Shown here in pieces: positions 56,301 to 64,000 of a stretch of 64,000 nucleotides of DNA. This DNA is from Mesorhizobium metallidurans STM 2683. Lineage in GTDB: Bacteria; Pseudomonadota; Alphaproteobacteria; Rhizobiales; Rhizobiaceae. Location: NCBI RefSeq assembly GCF_000350085.1, contig NZ_CAUM01000011.1, forward strand, positions 1-64,000, in the 5' to 3' direction. Position 1 is the first letter of the stretch. Each line of letters opens with the position of its first letter. The notes under the pieces are model-generated. The model saw nothing but the letters and a program-made list of their open reading frames with translations. It was not told the origin of the DNA and made no database searches. A program made the translations under genes and the position numbers.

Positions 56301-56833
56301 TCCTGGACGCCGGCCGGATTGAGGATCGGCACCATCGTGTCGACGAACAGGAATTCGGTGGCGTGCGCGTTGGTCGAGGATTCGGCCATGTGGTCGTCGC
56401 CCATCAGGGCAAGCACGCCGCCGTGTTTCGACGAGCCGGCAAGGTTGGCATGGCGGAACACGTCGCCGGAGCGGTCCACGCCCGGTCCCTTGCCGTACCA
56501 GACCGAAAAGACGCCGTCATGCGTGCCCTCGCCCAGCAGTTCGGCCTGCTGCGAGCCCCAGCAGGCCGTGGCGGCGAGTTCCTCGTTGAGGCCGGGCTGG
56601 AAGACGATGCCGGATCGGGCGAGATGGTTCCTCGCCTTCCAGAGCTGCATGTCGAGGCCGCCGAGCGGCGAGCCGCGATAGCCGGAAACGAAACCGGCGG
56701 TGTTCAGGCCAGCCCGGCGGTCGCGCTCACGCTGTATCAGAAGCATGCGGATGACCGCCTGCGCGCCGGAAAGGAAGATGCGCTCCTTTCCGAGGTCGAA
56801 CTTGTCGTCGAGCGCAACTTCAAGCAGCGTCAT
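53354..56833 (-). CDS. Indolepyruvate ferredoxin oxidoreductase, fused alpha/beta type
   Basis: A 1159-aa ThDP/iron-sulfur enzyme oxidatively decarboxylating aryl-pyruvates to acyl-CoA. In order: a Pyr/alpha domain starting SGAQAVIRMLLIQRERD; a second region with the iron-sulfur-like FCSGCPHNSST near 445 and ThDP site GGEGAQWVGQAPF near 482; a cysteine-rich ferredoxin-like patch CEGCGDCGVQSNC near 635 with SSCNKDFSCVNGFCP; and a C-terminal gamma domain with GVGGTGVVTIGAVLG near 705. This single-chain form is common in alpha- and betaproteobacteria. ATG 56833 is chosen over an upstream reading. No partner gene is adjacent. Confidence 0.9.
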   Translation of the reverse strand: MTLLEVALDDKFDLGKERIFLSGAQAVIRMLLIQRERDRRAGLNTAGFVSGYRGSPLGGLDMQLWKARNHLARSGIVFQPGLNEELAATACWGSQQAELLGEGTHDGVFSVWYGKGPGVDRSGDVFRHANLAGSSKHGGVLALMGDDHMAESSTNAHATEFLFVDTMVPILNPAGVQEIIDYGLYGFAMSRFAGTWAAIKCVKDNIESTASVDASLERLDIVVPDFDMPPGGLNIRNEIDMLGQEERLHEYKRAAASAFIHANGLNRIVYSGGRNPKLGIVTIGKSYLDVRQALEDIGVDEAAANRIGVRLFKVGCPWPLDLQHITDFARGLDTIVVIEEKRSLIEVQLRENLYGTATQPIIVGKKDERGDWLFPAKGALDPNDIAIALGERILRTIGPSEEIAARVAKLRQFQAMLADTRDIASRTPFFCSGCPHNSSTKVPDGSLAAAGIGCHFMALWMDRNTVGFTAMGGEGAQWVGQAPFSKRDHIFQNLGDGTYNHSGALAIRFALSTDANITYKVLYNDAVAMTGGQPHEGGLTVDMIARQVRAEGVERIAIVTDEPDKYAGKAEFPAGAAIHHRDDLDLVQRELRTVRGISVLLYDQTCAAEKRRRRKRGTFPDPDKRVFINELVCEGCGDCGVQSNCVSIQPVETEFGRKRRIDQSSCNKDFSCVNGFCPSFVTVHGARIRKAEGIAGTADPLDGVPAPAEFPLGEQGWAAIIDGVGGTGVVTIGAVLGMAAHIEDKGCGMIDMAGLAQKGGSVFTHVRIARSPDDIHAIRVSAGKADLVLGCDLVVSGAQKVLAAVREGHTIFLANTAEIMPGEFTRSADFSLPVERLKKAIRTAAGDDKAHFFDATRTAAALFGSSLGANMFMLGFAFQHGGLPLSAEAVEKAIELNGEAVAMNVSAFRWGRRAAHQPDFVRRLIAQPGKAAQTTAIAGTLDDVIARRVAFLTAYQNAAYGKRYAGRLAALRQAEARAVPGSSDVTEAAARNLFKLMAIKDEYEVARLYSDGSFAAELSKQFQSYEKLEFHLAPPIMGRRGNDGKPRKSSFGPWMMRGFRVLAAMKGLRGTALDLFGYSAERRMERHLLAQYEADLELIAAALAPGRIEAATALASVPALIRGYGHVRQASAEKAAGERLRLLERLAKTPARPELEAAE

Positions 56834-57054
56834 CAGGCACTTCCTCTGCGGAGGCCACACTTGCAAGCGCAGCCAACGTCGGAGCTGGAGGGCACAGTGT
56901 TTCTTCCCTTGCCGGGCAGGTCAAACAAAATCGAAGCTGCCAGGCAATGCGCAACGAACAATCCTGTCCGCGCCCGATGCTATAAGAAACCGCATACGAT
57001 TTGCCCAGCCGGCGCACGAAAATTCCGGCTTTGGCTCGAACCGGCGCAGCGGCG

Positions 57055-57594
57055 TCAGATGCCCTTCGAACAATCCGGCTTCGGCTCACCCGGCAATTTG
57101 CCGTCGGGATGGCCGGCAAGGTCGGGATTGGCGGTATAAAGCTGGTCGATGACCAGCGGCCGGTCGGGCAGGATCGACTGGTCCTCCGTCGACATCAGCG
57201 TGGTGTCGATCTTTTGCAGAACGGCGCCGTCGGAGCCCTTGATGCTGATGGCGATCGCATAGGGCTTGTTCTTGATGACGCAGGTCAGCGCCGGGCTTTC
57301 CAGGGTCACCTTGTCAAGCTTCGGCCAGACCTTCTGCTCGACCACCAAGGGCGCGCCGCCGGCGGGATCCTGGAAGCTGGCGACGGCGACCTGGCCTTCC
57401 CCCATCGGCTGCAGGGGCCGCAGCGTCACGACATAGGTCGCCCTGGCGAGACGGTAGTTGAAGACGAACAGCTTGCCGGAAATCTCGAACAGTCTGCCTT
57501 CACCGTCCTTGCCGGTGTCGCGGCAGGCGCCGAGCGCAACGGCCGCAATCAGCGTCGCCGCCAGCAGGATCGAGCGCGAACGATATCTAGACAT
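57055..57594 (-). CDS. Hypothetical lipoprotein
   Basis: A 179-aa exported protein. The signal peptide MSRYRSRSILLAATLIAAVALGAC ends in a lipobox (ALGAC), so Cys24 should be lipidated. The mature part is beta-rich (LFVFNYRLARATYVVTLRPL, ALTCVIKNKPYAIAISIKG) with a second Cys in ALTC and one near the C-terminus that might form a disulfide. No known family. It overlaps the end of the CGNR-protein gene by 8 bases, so the two are likely cotranscribed. Confidence 0.7.
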   Translation of the reverse strand: MSRYRSRSILLAATLIAAVALGACRDTGKDGEGRLFEISGKLFVFNYRLARATYVVTLRPLQPMGEGQVAVASFQDPAGGAPLVVEQKVWPKLDKVTLESPALTCVIKNKPYAIAISIKGSDGAVLQKIDTTLMSTEDQSILPDRPLVIDQLYTANPDLAGHPDGKLPGEPKPDCSKGI

Positions 57595-58198
57595 TGTCGA
57601 CCTCATTGGCCGCCGTCCGGCGGCGGCGATAATGGCGGCTTGCCTTCTGACGGTTGCCGCACACCGCCATGTCGCACCAAAGGCGGCTGGAATTGCGGCT
57701 TCTGTCGATAAACAGCCAGGTGCAATTGCGGCAGATCCTCAGCCTTGCGATGGTGTCGCGCTGCAACAGCGACAGCGCCGAAACCGCCAGCGCCGCTTCG
57801 AAGGCGATCGGCGTCGCCGGATCGCCGAACGGCTTTCCAGCTGCGCCGATTTCAGTGCGGCTGCCGGCCAGGCCATCAGCGCAGGCCCCCAGGAAGGAAG
57901 GCAGATCGGTGGTGGCGACCGCGCCTTTCGACACCGCACCGCGAAACAGCCGGTCGGTGGCCTCGCGGATCGACAGCACGACCGGCGCGATTCGCACCGG
58001 CGACGGCGCCGCCAGCCGCCTGCCGCCAAGCTCGGTGGCGCGAAAGCCGCTTGCCGCCTCGGCGAAACGGACGATCTCGCCCGGGTCTTTGAACCGGTCG
58101 AAGGTTTTCCGGGGATCGCAGCGCATAACGACAGTGTTCGCTGTGTCGAGCGCCAGAAGGCCGCCGGTGAAGCGATGCGGGGTCCAGGCAACCGTCAT
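57587..58198 (-). CDS. CGNR zinc-finger (ABATE-type) putative regulator
   Basis: A 203-aa protein. The C-terminal treble-clef finger reads CRNCTWLFIDRSRNSSRLWCDMAVCGNRQKASRHYRR, with four Cys and the family-naming CGNR. The N-terminal ABATE domain (about residues 1-140) includes ALDTANTV. These are stress-responsive putative transcription factors. ATG 58198 (MTVAWTPHRF) is the likely start. The last bases overlap the downstream lipoprotein gene. Confidence 0.83.
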   Translation of the reverse strand: MTVAWTPHRFTGGLLALDTANTVVMRCDPRKTFDRFKDPGEIVRFAEAASGFRATELGGRRLAAPSPVRIAPVVLSIREATDRLFRGAVSKGAVATTDLPSFLGACADGLAGSRTEIGAAGKPFGDPATPIAFEAALAVSALSLLQRDTIARLRICRNCTWLFIDRSRNSSRLWCDMAVCGNRQKASRHYRRRRTAANEVDNV

Positions 58199-58293
58199 GA
58201 GCGCAATTTCTAACCTATCAATCGCATTTGACAAGTTAGATTCCACGATGCAAATCTTCATTGGGCGCGGATCGCCGCAGCCCGTCTGTTGTT

Positions 58294-58342
58294 GAGCATG
58301 TCTCTGCCCCAAAGACCGCTTGGCACTTTGGGCGACATGCTC
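58294..58342. repeat. Dispersed rhizobial palindromic repeat, copy 2
   Basis: GAGCATGTC...GACATGCTC with a CCAAAG/CTTTGG-containing interior. It is related to the copy at 43498-43548. It lies immediately upstream of the permease start and would fall within the leader or promoter of that gene. Confidence 0.75.
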
Positions 58343-58353
58343 TGGGTTGGCTC

Positions 58354-59259
58354 ATGCTGTATTTTTTCCAGCAGGTCCTGAACGGGCTGCATTCGGGCGC
58401 GCTCTATGCGCTGCTTGCCTTTGGCTATGTCTTGACCAACGGCATCCTGCACCGCACGAACCTTGCCTACGGCGCATTGTTCGCCTTTTGCGGGCAGACG
58501 ATGATCCTGACCGCGGCCTTCGGCTATCAGGTGCTGTGGCTGACGCTGTTCGCGGCGGTCGCACTCGGCATTGTCGCGGCCTTCCTCTACGCGGCGCTGA
58601 TCAGCCACATCCTGTCGCGCAGCATTTTCGAGCCGCTGGCCGATCGCACGCCGAACGCGATCGTGGTGACGACGCTGGGCATATTGCTGCTCCTGTCGGA
58701 GGCAAGCCGCATCGCCGCCGACACCCACGATCTGTGGCTGCCGCCGATGCTGGCCCAGCCGATTGTCTTTGCGCAGAACGCCGGCTTCAAGGCGACGCTG
58801 ACGCTCATCCAGTTGCTCGATTGCGCGGTCGTCGTGGCAACCGTCGCGCTCGCCACTTTCGCCTTCGCGCGGTCGAGCTTCGGCCGGCGCTGGCGCGCCG
58901 TGTCCGACGACCCCAGGGCGGCGGCCATGTGCGGCGTCGACGTGCGCGCGGTGTTCCGGCAGGCGGTGCTCGCCGGTGGCTTTTGTGCGGCGCTCGCCGG
59001 CATAATGGCCGGCCTCTACTACGGCAATATCAGCTTCGGCTCCGGCCTGGTCTACGGGCTGAAGATCCTGTTCGTGACGGCGGTGGGCGGCTATCTCTCG
59101 CCGCCACGGGCGGCACTCGGTGCCGCCGCCTTCGGCATGGCCGAATCATTGTGGGCCGGCTATTTCCCGGTCGAGTGGCGCGACGCCTGGATGTATCTGT
59201 TCCTCGTCGCCATGCTGGTGCTGATCGGCGCCGGCCGCGACCAAAGCAAGGTTGCCTGA
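58354..59259 (+). CDS. Branched-chain amino-acid-type (LivH) ABC permease, orphan
   Basis: A 301-aa inner-membrane permease of the LivH family, with eight or so helices. Family segments are NGLHSGALYALLAFGYVLTNGILH near residue 9, the coupling region FARSSFGRRWRAVSDDPRAAAMCGVDV near 170, and LFVTAVGGYLSPPRAALGAAAFGMAES near 232. The ATG at 58354 is the first in-frame one after the repeat and matches the family N-terminus. No LivM, ATPase or binding-protein gene is adjacent. Partners must lie elsewhere, or the protein may be non-functional. Confidence 0.82.
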   Translation: MLYFFQQVLNGLHSGALYALLAFGYVLTNGILHRTNLAYGALFAFCGQTMILTAAFGYQVLWLTLFAAVALGIVAAFLYAALISHILSRSIFEPLADRTPNAIVVTTLGILLLLSEASRIAADTHDLWLPPMLAQPIVFAQNAGFKATLTLIQLLDCAVVVATVALATFAFARSSFGRRWRAVSDDPRAAAMCGVDVRAVFRQAVLAGGFCAALAGIMAGLYYGNISFGSGLVYGLKILFVTAVGGYLSPPRAALGAAAFGMAESLWAGYFPVEWRDAWMYLFLVAMLVLIGAGRDQSKVA

Positions 59260-59509
59260 ACCGCTTCCGATAGACTTTGGTTGCATAACGTTCCGTCAGC
59301 CGGCCGTTTTCACCCACCCTCGCCTCACAAGATTGTTTACCCGGCCCGCTCCGTGTTGACCCGCCGTGCCACGCACGGCATACCGTTGGGCCACAGCGAT
59401 GCGCCGGAAAACAAGAGGGAATCGACGTGTGCTGGCACTTTGAGTGACGCATCGTGCTTCCCGAAAATCGACACCGAATTTCGAGCCGATGCGTAAAAGG
59501 GAGGAACTC

Positions 59510-60115
59510 ATGGCAGAGCTTCTCGCTCTATCCAGAACCATTGACCGTGTGAACGAGTTCATCGGCAAATGGGTGTCGTGGCTGATTCTGATCTCGATTC
59601 TGGTCAGCGCCGGCAATGCCATCATCCGCAAGGTGTTCGATACGTCTTCGAACGCCTGGCTGGAACTTCAGTGGTATTTGTTCGGCGCCGCCTTCATGCT
59701 CGCCGCCGCCTACACGCTGAAGCAGAACGAACATATCCGTATCGACATCGTCTACGGCATGTTTCCGCGCCGCGTGCAGCACTGGATCGACCTTCTCGGC
59801 CACCTCTTCTTCCTGATGCCGTTCGTGACCTTGATGGTGATCTATTTCGTTCCCTATGTGTCGCTGTCCTTCCGCAGCGGCGAAATGTCGAACAATTCCG
59901 GCGGGCTGATCATCTGGCCGGCCAAGGCCATCCTGCTGGCCGGCTTCTTCCTGCTGGCGCTCCAGGGCATCTCCGAGATCATCAAGAAGATCGCCATCAT
60001 GCGCGGCGACATGGACGATCCCAACCCATTCATATCGGTGCATGAACAGGCCGAGCTCGAAGCCAAGGCGCTCGCCGACGAAGCGAAGGCGCTCGCCGGA
60101 GAGGTGCGCTCGTGA
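59510..60115 (+). CDS. dctQ: TRAP transporter small permease
   Basis: A 201-aa membrane protein with four helices and the DctQ signature of an early WVSWLILISILVSAGNAIIRK helix and KQNEHIRIDIVYG in the loop near residue 78. The start at ATG 59510 follows GGGAGGAA. The C-terminal 25 residues are Ala/Glu/Lys-rich and charged. It pairs with the large permease, whose ATG overlaps its stop. The TRAP substrate-binding gene is on the opposite strand after an intervening dehydrogenase. Confidence 0.9.
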   Translation: MAELLALSRTIDRVNEFIGKWVSWLILISILVSAGNAIIRKVFDTSSNAWLELQWYLFGAAFMLAAAYTLKQNEHIRIDIVYGMFPRRVQHWIDLLGHLFFLMPFVTLMVIYFVPYVSLSFRSGEMSNNSGGLIIWPAKAILLAGFFLLALQGISEIIKKIAIMRGDMDDPNPFISVHEQAELEAKALADEAKALAGEVRS

Positions 60116-61896
60116 TGGAGTTCATCGCCCAGAACATGGCGCCGATCATGTTCGCCTCGCTGATCATCTTCCTGCTGATCGGCTATCCCGTCGCCTTCTC
60201 GCTTGCCGCCAACGGCCTGCTGTTCTTCTTCATCGGCGTGCTGCTGACGCCCTATTCGGGCGGAGCGATCAATCTCGCCTGGCCGCTGCTCTATGCGCTT
60301 CCGGACAATTTCTACGGCAGCCGGGTGATGTCGAACGATACGCTGCTGGCGATCCCGTTCTTCACTTTCATGGGCATCGTGCTTGAACGGTCGGGCATGG
60401 CCGAGGACCTGCTCGACACGATCGGCCAGTTGTTCGGGCCGATCCGCGGCGGACTTGCCTATGCCGTGATCTTCGTCGGCGCGCTGCTGGCGGCGACGAC
60501 GGGCGTCGTGGCGGCGTCGGTCATCGCCATGGGGCTGATCTCGCTGCCGATCATGCTGCGCTACGGCTATGACCGGCGAGTGGCGTCAGGCGTCATCGCC
60601 GCATCGGGTACGCTCGCCCAGATCATCCCGCCTTCGCTGGTGCTGATCGTGCTGGCTGACCAGCTTGGCCGCTCGGTCGGCGACATGTATGCCGGTGCGC
60701 TGATCCCCGGGTTGGTTCTGACCGGCCTTTACACGCTGTACATCCTGATCATGTCGATCGTCCGGCCGAAGTCGATGCCGGCCTTGCCGCTGGAAGCGCG
60801 CACGCTCGGCCACGGTGTGCTGTCGTTGCTTGCGGCGCTGCTGGCGGCGGTCGTGGTTTCCTACGCCGCCTATCGCTACCTGGTGCCGGCGCATGGCAAC
60901 AATGCCGACATCCTCGGCGCCAGCGTCGGCGTGATCCTGATCTATATCGTGGCGGTCGCCGACAAACGCCTGAACGTCAACATGATGTCGCGGCTGGCGC
61001 AGCAAGTGGTGATCGTGTTGATCCCGCCGCTGGCGCTGATCTTCCTGGTGCTGGGCACCATCTTCCTCGGCATAGCCACCCCGACGGAGGGCGGCGCCAT
61101 GGGCGCGGTCGGCGCCCTGGCCATGGCGGCGATGAAAGGTCGGCTGTCGCTCGATGTGATCAAGCAGGCGCTGGCCTCGACGACACGGCTGTCGTCCTTC
61201 GTGCTGTTCATCCTGATCGGCGCAAGGGTGTTTTCGCTCACCTTCTACGGCGTCAATGGACAGGTCTGGGTCGAGCACCTTCTGACCTCGTTGCCTGGCG
61301 GCGAAGTGGGCTTCCTGATCGGTGTCAACATCCTTGTGTTCCTGCTCGCCTTCTTCCTCGATTTCTTCGAACTCGCCTTCATCATCGTGCCGCTGCTGGC
61401 GCCTGCCGCCGACAGGCTCGGCATCGACCTGATCTGGTTCGGCGTGCTGCTTGGCGTCAACATGCAGACCTCCTTCATGCATCCGCCCTTCGGCTTCGCG
61501 CTGTTCTACCTGCGCTCGGTCGCCGCGCGCGTGCCCTATCTCGACCGCCTCACCGGCAAGCAGATCGCGCCGGTAACCACCGGCCAGATCTATTGGGGGG
61601 CGGTGCCCTTCGTCTGCATCCAGGTCATCATGATCGGGCTGACCATCGCCTTCCCGCAGATGGTGATGCGCTACAAGGGCACACCGATCGACCCCGGCAC
61701 CATCGATTACCAGGTGCCGGAAACGCCTGGCATCGGCCTGTCGCCGCTCGGGACACCGCCACCGGCCAATGACGGCACGGCCCCGGCCGCGCCGGCTGCA
61801 CCGGACTTGTCGCAGCCGCCGAATTTCGGCGACACGCCACCAGCCAAACCGGCGGCGCCGGCGCCGGATCTGTCGCAACCGCCGAGCTTCAATTAA
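60115..61896 (+). CDS. dctM: TRAP transporter large permease
   Basis: A 593-aa protein of the DctM/SiaM type with about 13 helices. The sequence NDTLLAIPFFTFMGIVLERSGMAEDLLDT near residue 78 and TGVVAASVIAMGLISLPIMLRYGYD near 130 are typical, as are LFLGIATPTEGGAMGAVGA-like near 318 and NMQTSFMHPPFGFALFYLRS near 455. It is longer than standard DctM (about 430 aa) because of extra loops and a proline/alanine-rich tail containing two DLSQPP repeats. The ATG overlaps the dctQ stop by one base. Confidence 0.92.
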   Translation: MEFIAQNMAPIMFASLIIFLLIGYPVAFSLAANGLLFFFIGVLLTPYSGGAINLAWPLLYALPDNFYGSRVMSNDTLLAIPFFTFMGIVLERSGMAEDLLDTIGQLFGPIRGGLAYAVIFVGALLAATTGVVAASVIAMGLISLPIMLRYGYDRRVASGVIAASGTLAQIIPPSLVLIVLADQLGRSVGDMYAGALIPGLVLTGLYTLYILIMSIVRPKSMPALPLEARTLGHGVLSLLAALLAAVVVSYAAYRYLVPAHGNNADILGASVGVILIYIVAVADKRLNVNMMSRLAQQVVIVLIPPLALIFLVLGTIFLGIATPTEGGAMGAVGALAMAAMKGRLSLDVIKQALASTTRLSSFVLFILIGARVFSLTFYGVNGQVWVEHLLTSLPGGEVGFLIGVNILVFLLAFFLDFFELAFIIVPLLAPAADRLGIDLIWFGVLLGVNMQTSFMHPPFGFALFYLRSVAARVPYLDRLTGKQIAPVTTGQIYWGAVPFVCIQVIMIGLTIAFPQMVMRYKGTPIDPGTIDYQVPETPGIGLSPLGTPPPANDGTAPAAPAAPDLSQPPNFGDTPPAKPAAPAPDLSQPPSFN

Positions 61897-61906
61897 GGTG
61901 AGCCGG

Positions 61907-62944
61907 ATGAGCATCATGAAAGCAATGCGCCTGGAGGCGGTGGGCAGTATCGTCCTGCGCGAGGCCGGCAAGCCCAGCCCCGGACCGAACGATCTCCTGG
62001 TGCGGATCGAGGCTTGCGGCGTGTGCGGCACGGACCGTCATCTGTTCCATGGCGAGTTCCCCTGCAAACCGCCAGTGACGCCGGGACATGAATTTTCGGG
62101 CATCGTCGAGGCGATGGGCGGTGCTGTATCGGGGTACTCCATCGGCGACCGGGTCACCGGCGATCCCAATATTGCCTGCGGTCGCTGCCCGCATTGTCGT
62201 GCCGGCCGGGTCAATCTGTGCAGCAATCTCAGCGCCATCGGCATCCACCGCGACGGCGGCTTCGCCGACTATGTCCTGTTGCCGCAGCAACAGGCCTTCC
62301 TGCTGCCCAGCGACCTCAAACCCACGCATGGCGCATTCTGCGAGCCGCTTGGCTGCTGCCTGCATGGCGTCGACCTGGCCGAAATCAAGCCTGGCGCCTC
62401 GGTTGTCGTGCTGGGCGGCGGCGTGATCGGCCTGCTCACCGTGCAACTGGCGAAGCTCGCTGGGGCAAGAACAATCATCCTGTCGACACGCCAGGCCTCG
62501 CGGCGCGCGCTTGCCGAGGAATTGGGAGCGACGGCGACGGTCGATCCAGGCGCGGGCGATGTCATCGAAGCGGTCGCCGGTCCGTCAGGCCTGGTGCCCG
62601 GCGGCGTCGACGTGGTGTTCGAATGTGCCGGCGTGCGCGACACTGTCGAACAGTCCATGCGGCTGACCAGGGCCGGCGGCACGGTCATTATCGTCGGCGT
62701 GACACCGCAAGGCATGAAAGCGGCATTCGAGCCCTTCGATCTTCTGTTCCGCGAGTTGAGGGTCCGCGGCTCCTTCCTCAATCCCTACACCCACGGCCGT
62801 GCGGCCCAACTCATCGCCACGGGTGCGATCGAGATCGACAAGCTGATCTCCAGGCAAGTGACGCTTGAGGAGGCTGCGGCCGTTATCGCAAACCCACCCG
62901 CGCCGGGGGAGGTCAAGGTGCTGGTGGTGCCGCAGCGACGTTGA
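61907..62944 (+). CDS. Zinc-dependent medium-chain dehydrogenase, polyol-dehydrogenase-like
   Basis: A 345-aa enzyme. The catalytic zinc region is CGVCGTDRHLFHGEFP, then GHEFSGIV; the structural-zinc site is CGRCPHCRAGRVNLC (residues about 87-101), and the NAD turn is LGGGVIGLLTVQLAKLAGA near 166. It looks like the sorbitol/xylitol/threonine dehydrogenase branch. It begins 10 bases after dctM with a clear ribosome site, so the transporter probably imports its substrate or a precursor. Confidence 0.87.
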   Translation: MSIMKAMRLEAVGSIVLREAGKPSPGPNDLLVRIEACGVCGTDRHLFHGEFPCKPPVTPGHEFSGIVEAMGGAVSGYSIGDRVTGDPNIACGRCPHCRAGRVNLCSNLSAIGIHRDGGFADYVLLPQQQAFLLPSDLKPTHGAFCEPLGCCLHGVDLAEIKPGASVVVLGGGVIGLLTVQLAKLAGARTIILSTRQASRRALAEELGATATVDPGAGDVIEAVAGPSGLVPGGVDVVFECAGVRDTVEQSMRLTRAGGTVIIVGVTPQGMKAAFEPFDLLFRELRVRGSFLNPYTHGRAAQLIATGAIEIDKLISRQVTLEEAAAVIANPPAPGEVKVLVVPQRR

Positions 62945-63008
62945 GCCGCTTTCGCCGATTGACGTCTCCAACATAAGTTAGAAACTGTGCCGCCGACGCC
63001 GGACAAGG

Positions 63009-63038
63009 AAAAACCCCGGGATCACACCTAGCCCGAGG
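63009..63038 (-). terminator. Intrinsic terminator after the TRAP binding-protein gene
   Basis: The minus strand has CCTCGGG paired with CCCGGGG around an 11-base loop, followed by a run of U (AAAAA at 63009-63013 on the plus strand). It lies 30 bases past the stop of the binding-protein gene and may also serve the convergent dehydrogenase. Confidence 0.7.
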
Positions 63039-63067
63039 TCTCTTTGAATGAAGAGCGATCGAAACGC

Positions 63068-64000
<933 letters not shown>

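Noticed and set aside
54086..57139. A 1017-codon open frame antisense to the indolepyruvate oxidoreductase
   Set aside because: Same high-GC shadow effect; its composition is Arg/Ala/Gly/Asp-rich and the sense strand has clear ThDP and iron-sulfur motifs.

Overview
The window is high-GC DNA from an alphaproteobacterium, most likely a rhizobium of the Mesorhizobium type. The grounds are a class II (Agrobacterium CP4-like) aroA, an FYDLN-acid protein beside aroA, the three-gene pntAA-pntAB-pntB set, an alphaproteobacterial aa3-oxidase subunit IV, a BetI/ChoX choline locus, and several palindromic intergenic repeats of the kind scattered through rhizobial genomes. The genus is an inference.

Layout. 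1-2.8 kb: end of an SDR dehydrogenase, an alpha-ketoglutarate-semialdehyde-type aldehyde dehydrogenase and a small membrane protein. 2.9-12.4 kb: a complete assimilatory nitrate regulon on the minus strand. nasT-nasS (sensor/antiterminator) lie upstream of narK-nirB-nirD-nasA. The intergenic DNA holds an NtrC-type site, a sigma-54 promoter, a leader with an intrinsic terminator, and a frameshifted stub of an nrtA gene that runs straight into narK. 12.7-15.65 kb: a lower-GC, translationally coupled two-gene cassette of unknown function, the best candidate here for an undescribed system. 15.7-21.5 kb: aldehyde dehydrogenase, MgtC-like protein, BetI repressor, choline-binding ChoX, zinc alcohol dehydrogenase, LysE exporter. 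21.6-27.6 kb: housekeeping block (tRNA-Ala, FYDLN protein, aroA, cmk, rpsA). 27.6-29.4 kb: SDR and a capsular-type glycosyltransferase. 29.4-35.7 kb: a probable arginine/ornithine uptake and catabolism unit (AruI-like decarboxylase divergent from an ABC importer and an Ldh2-family dehydrogenase), with a 16-bp tandem repeat at the start of the first permease. 36-43.3 kb: DoxX, NDUFA9-like protein, cytochrome P450, gyrB, membrane hydrolase. 43.4-46.0 kb: repeat-rich segment with collapsed IS ends, a decayed copy of the pntB 3' end, and a LysR/oxidoreductase module. 46.1-49.9 kb: transhydrogenase and small membrane proteins. 50-58.2 kb: FeeM-like acyltransferase, GGDEF-EAL protein, indolepyruvate ferredoxin oxidoreductase, lipoprotein, CGNR regulator. 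58.3-64 kb: orphan LivH-like permease and a TRAP transporter locus (dctQM, zinc dehydrogenase, convergent solute-binding protein cut by the window end).

Genes that appear to work together: NtrC/sigma-54 and NasST would co-control nitrate and nitrite uptake and reduction; BetI would control choX; the ABC importer would feed the AruI-like pathway; PntAA/AB/B form one proton-pumping enzyme. All assignments come from reading the sequence and recalling protein families. No database search was run.
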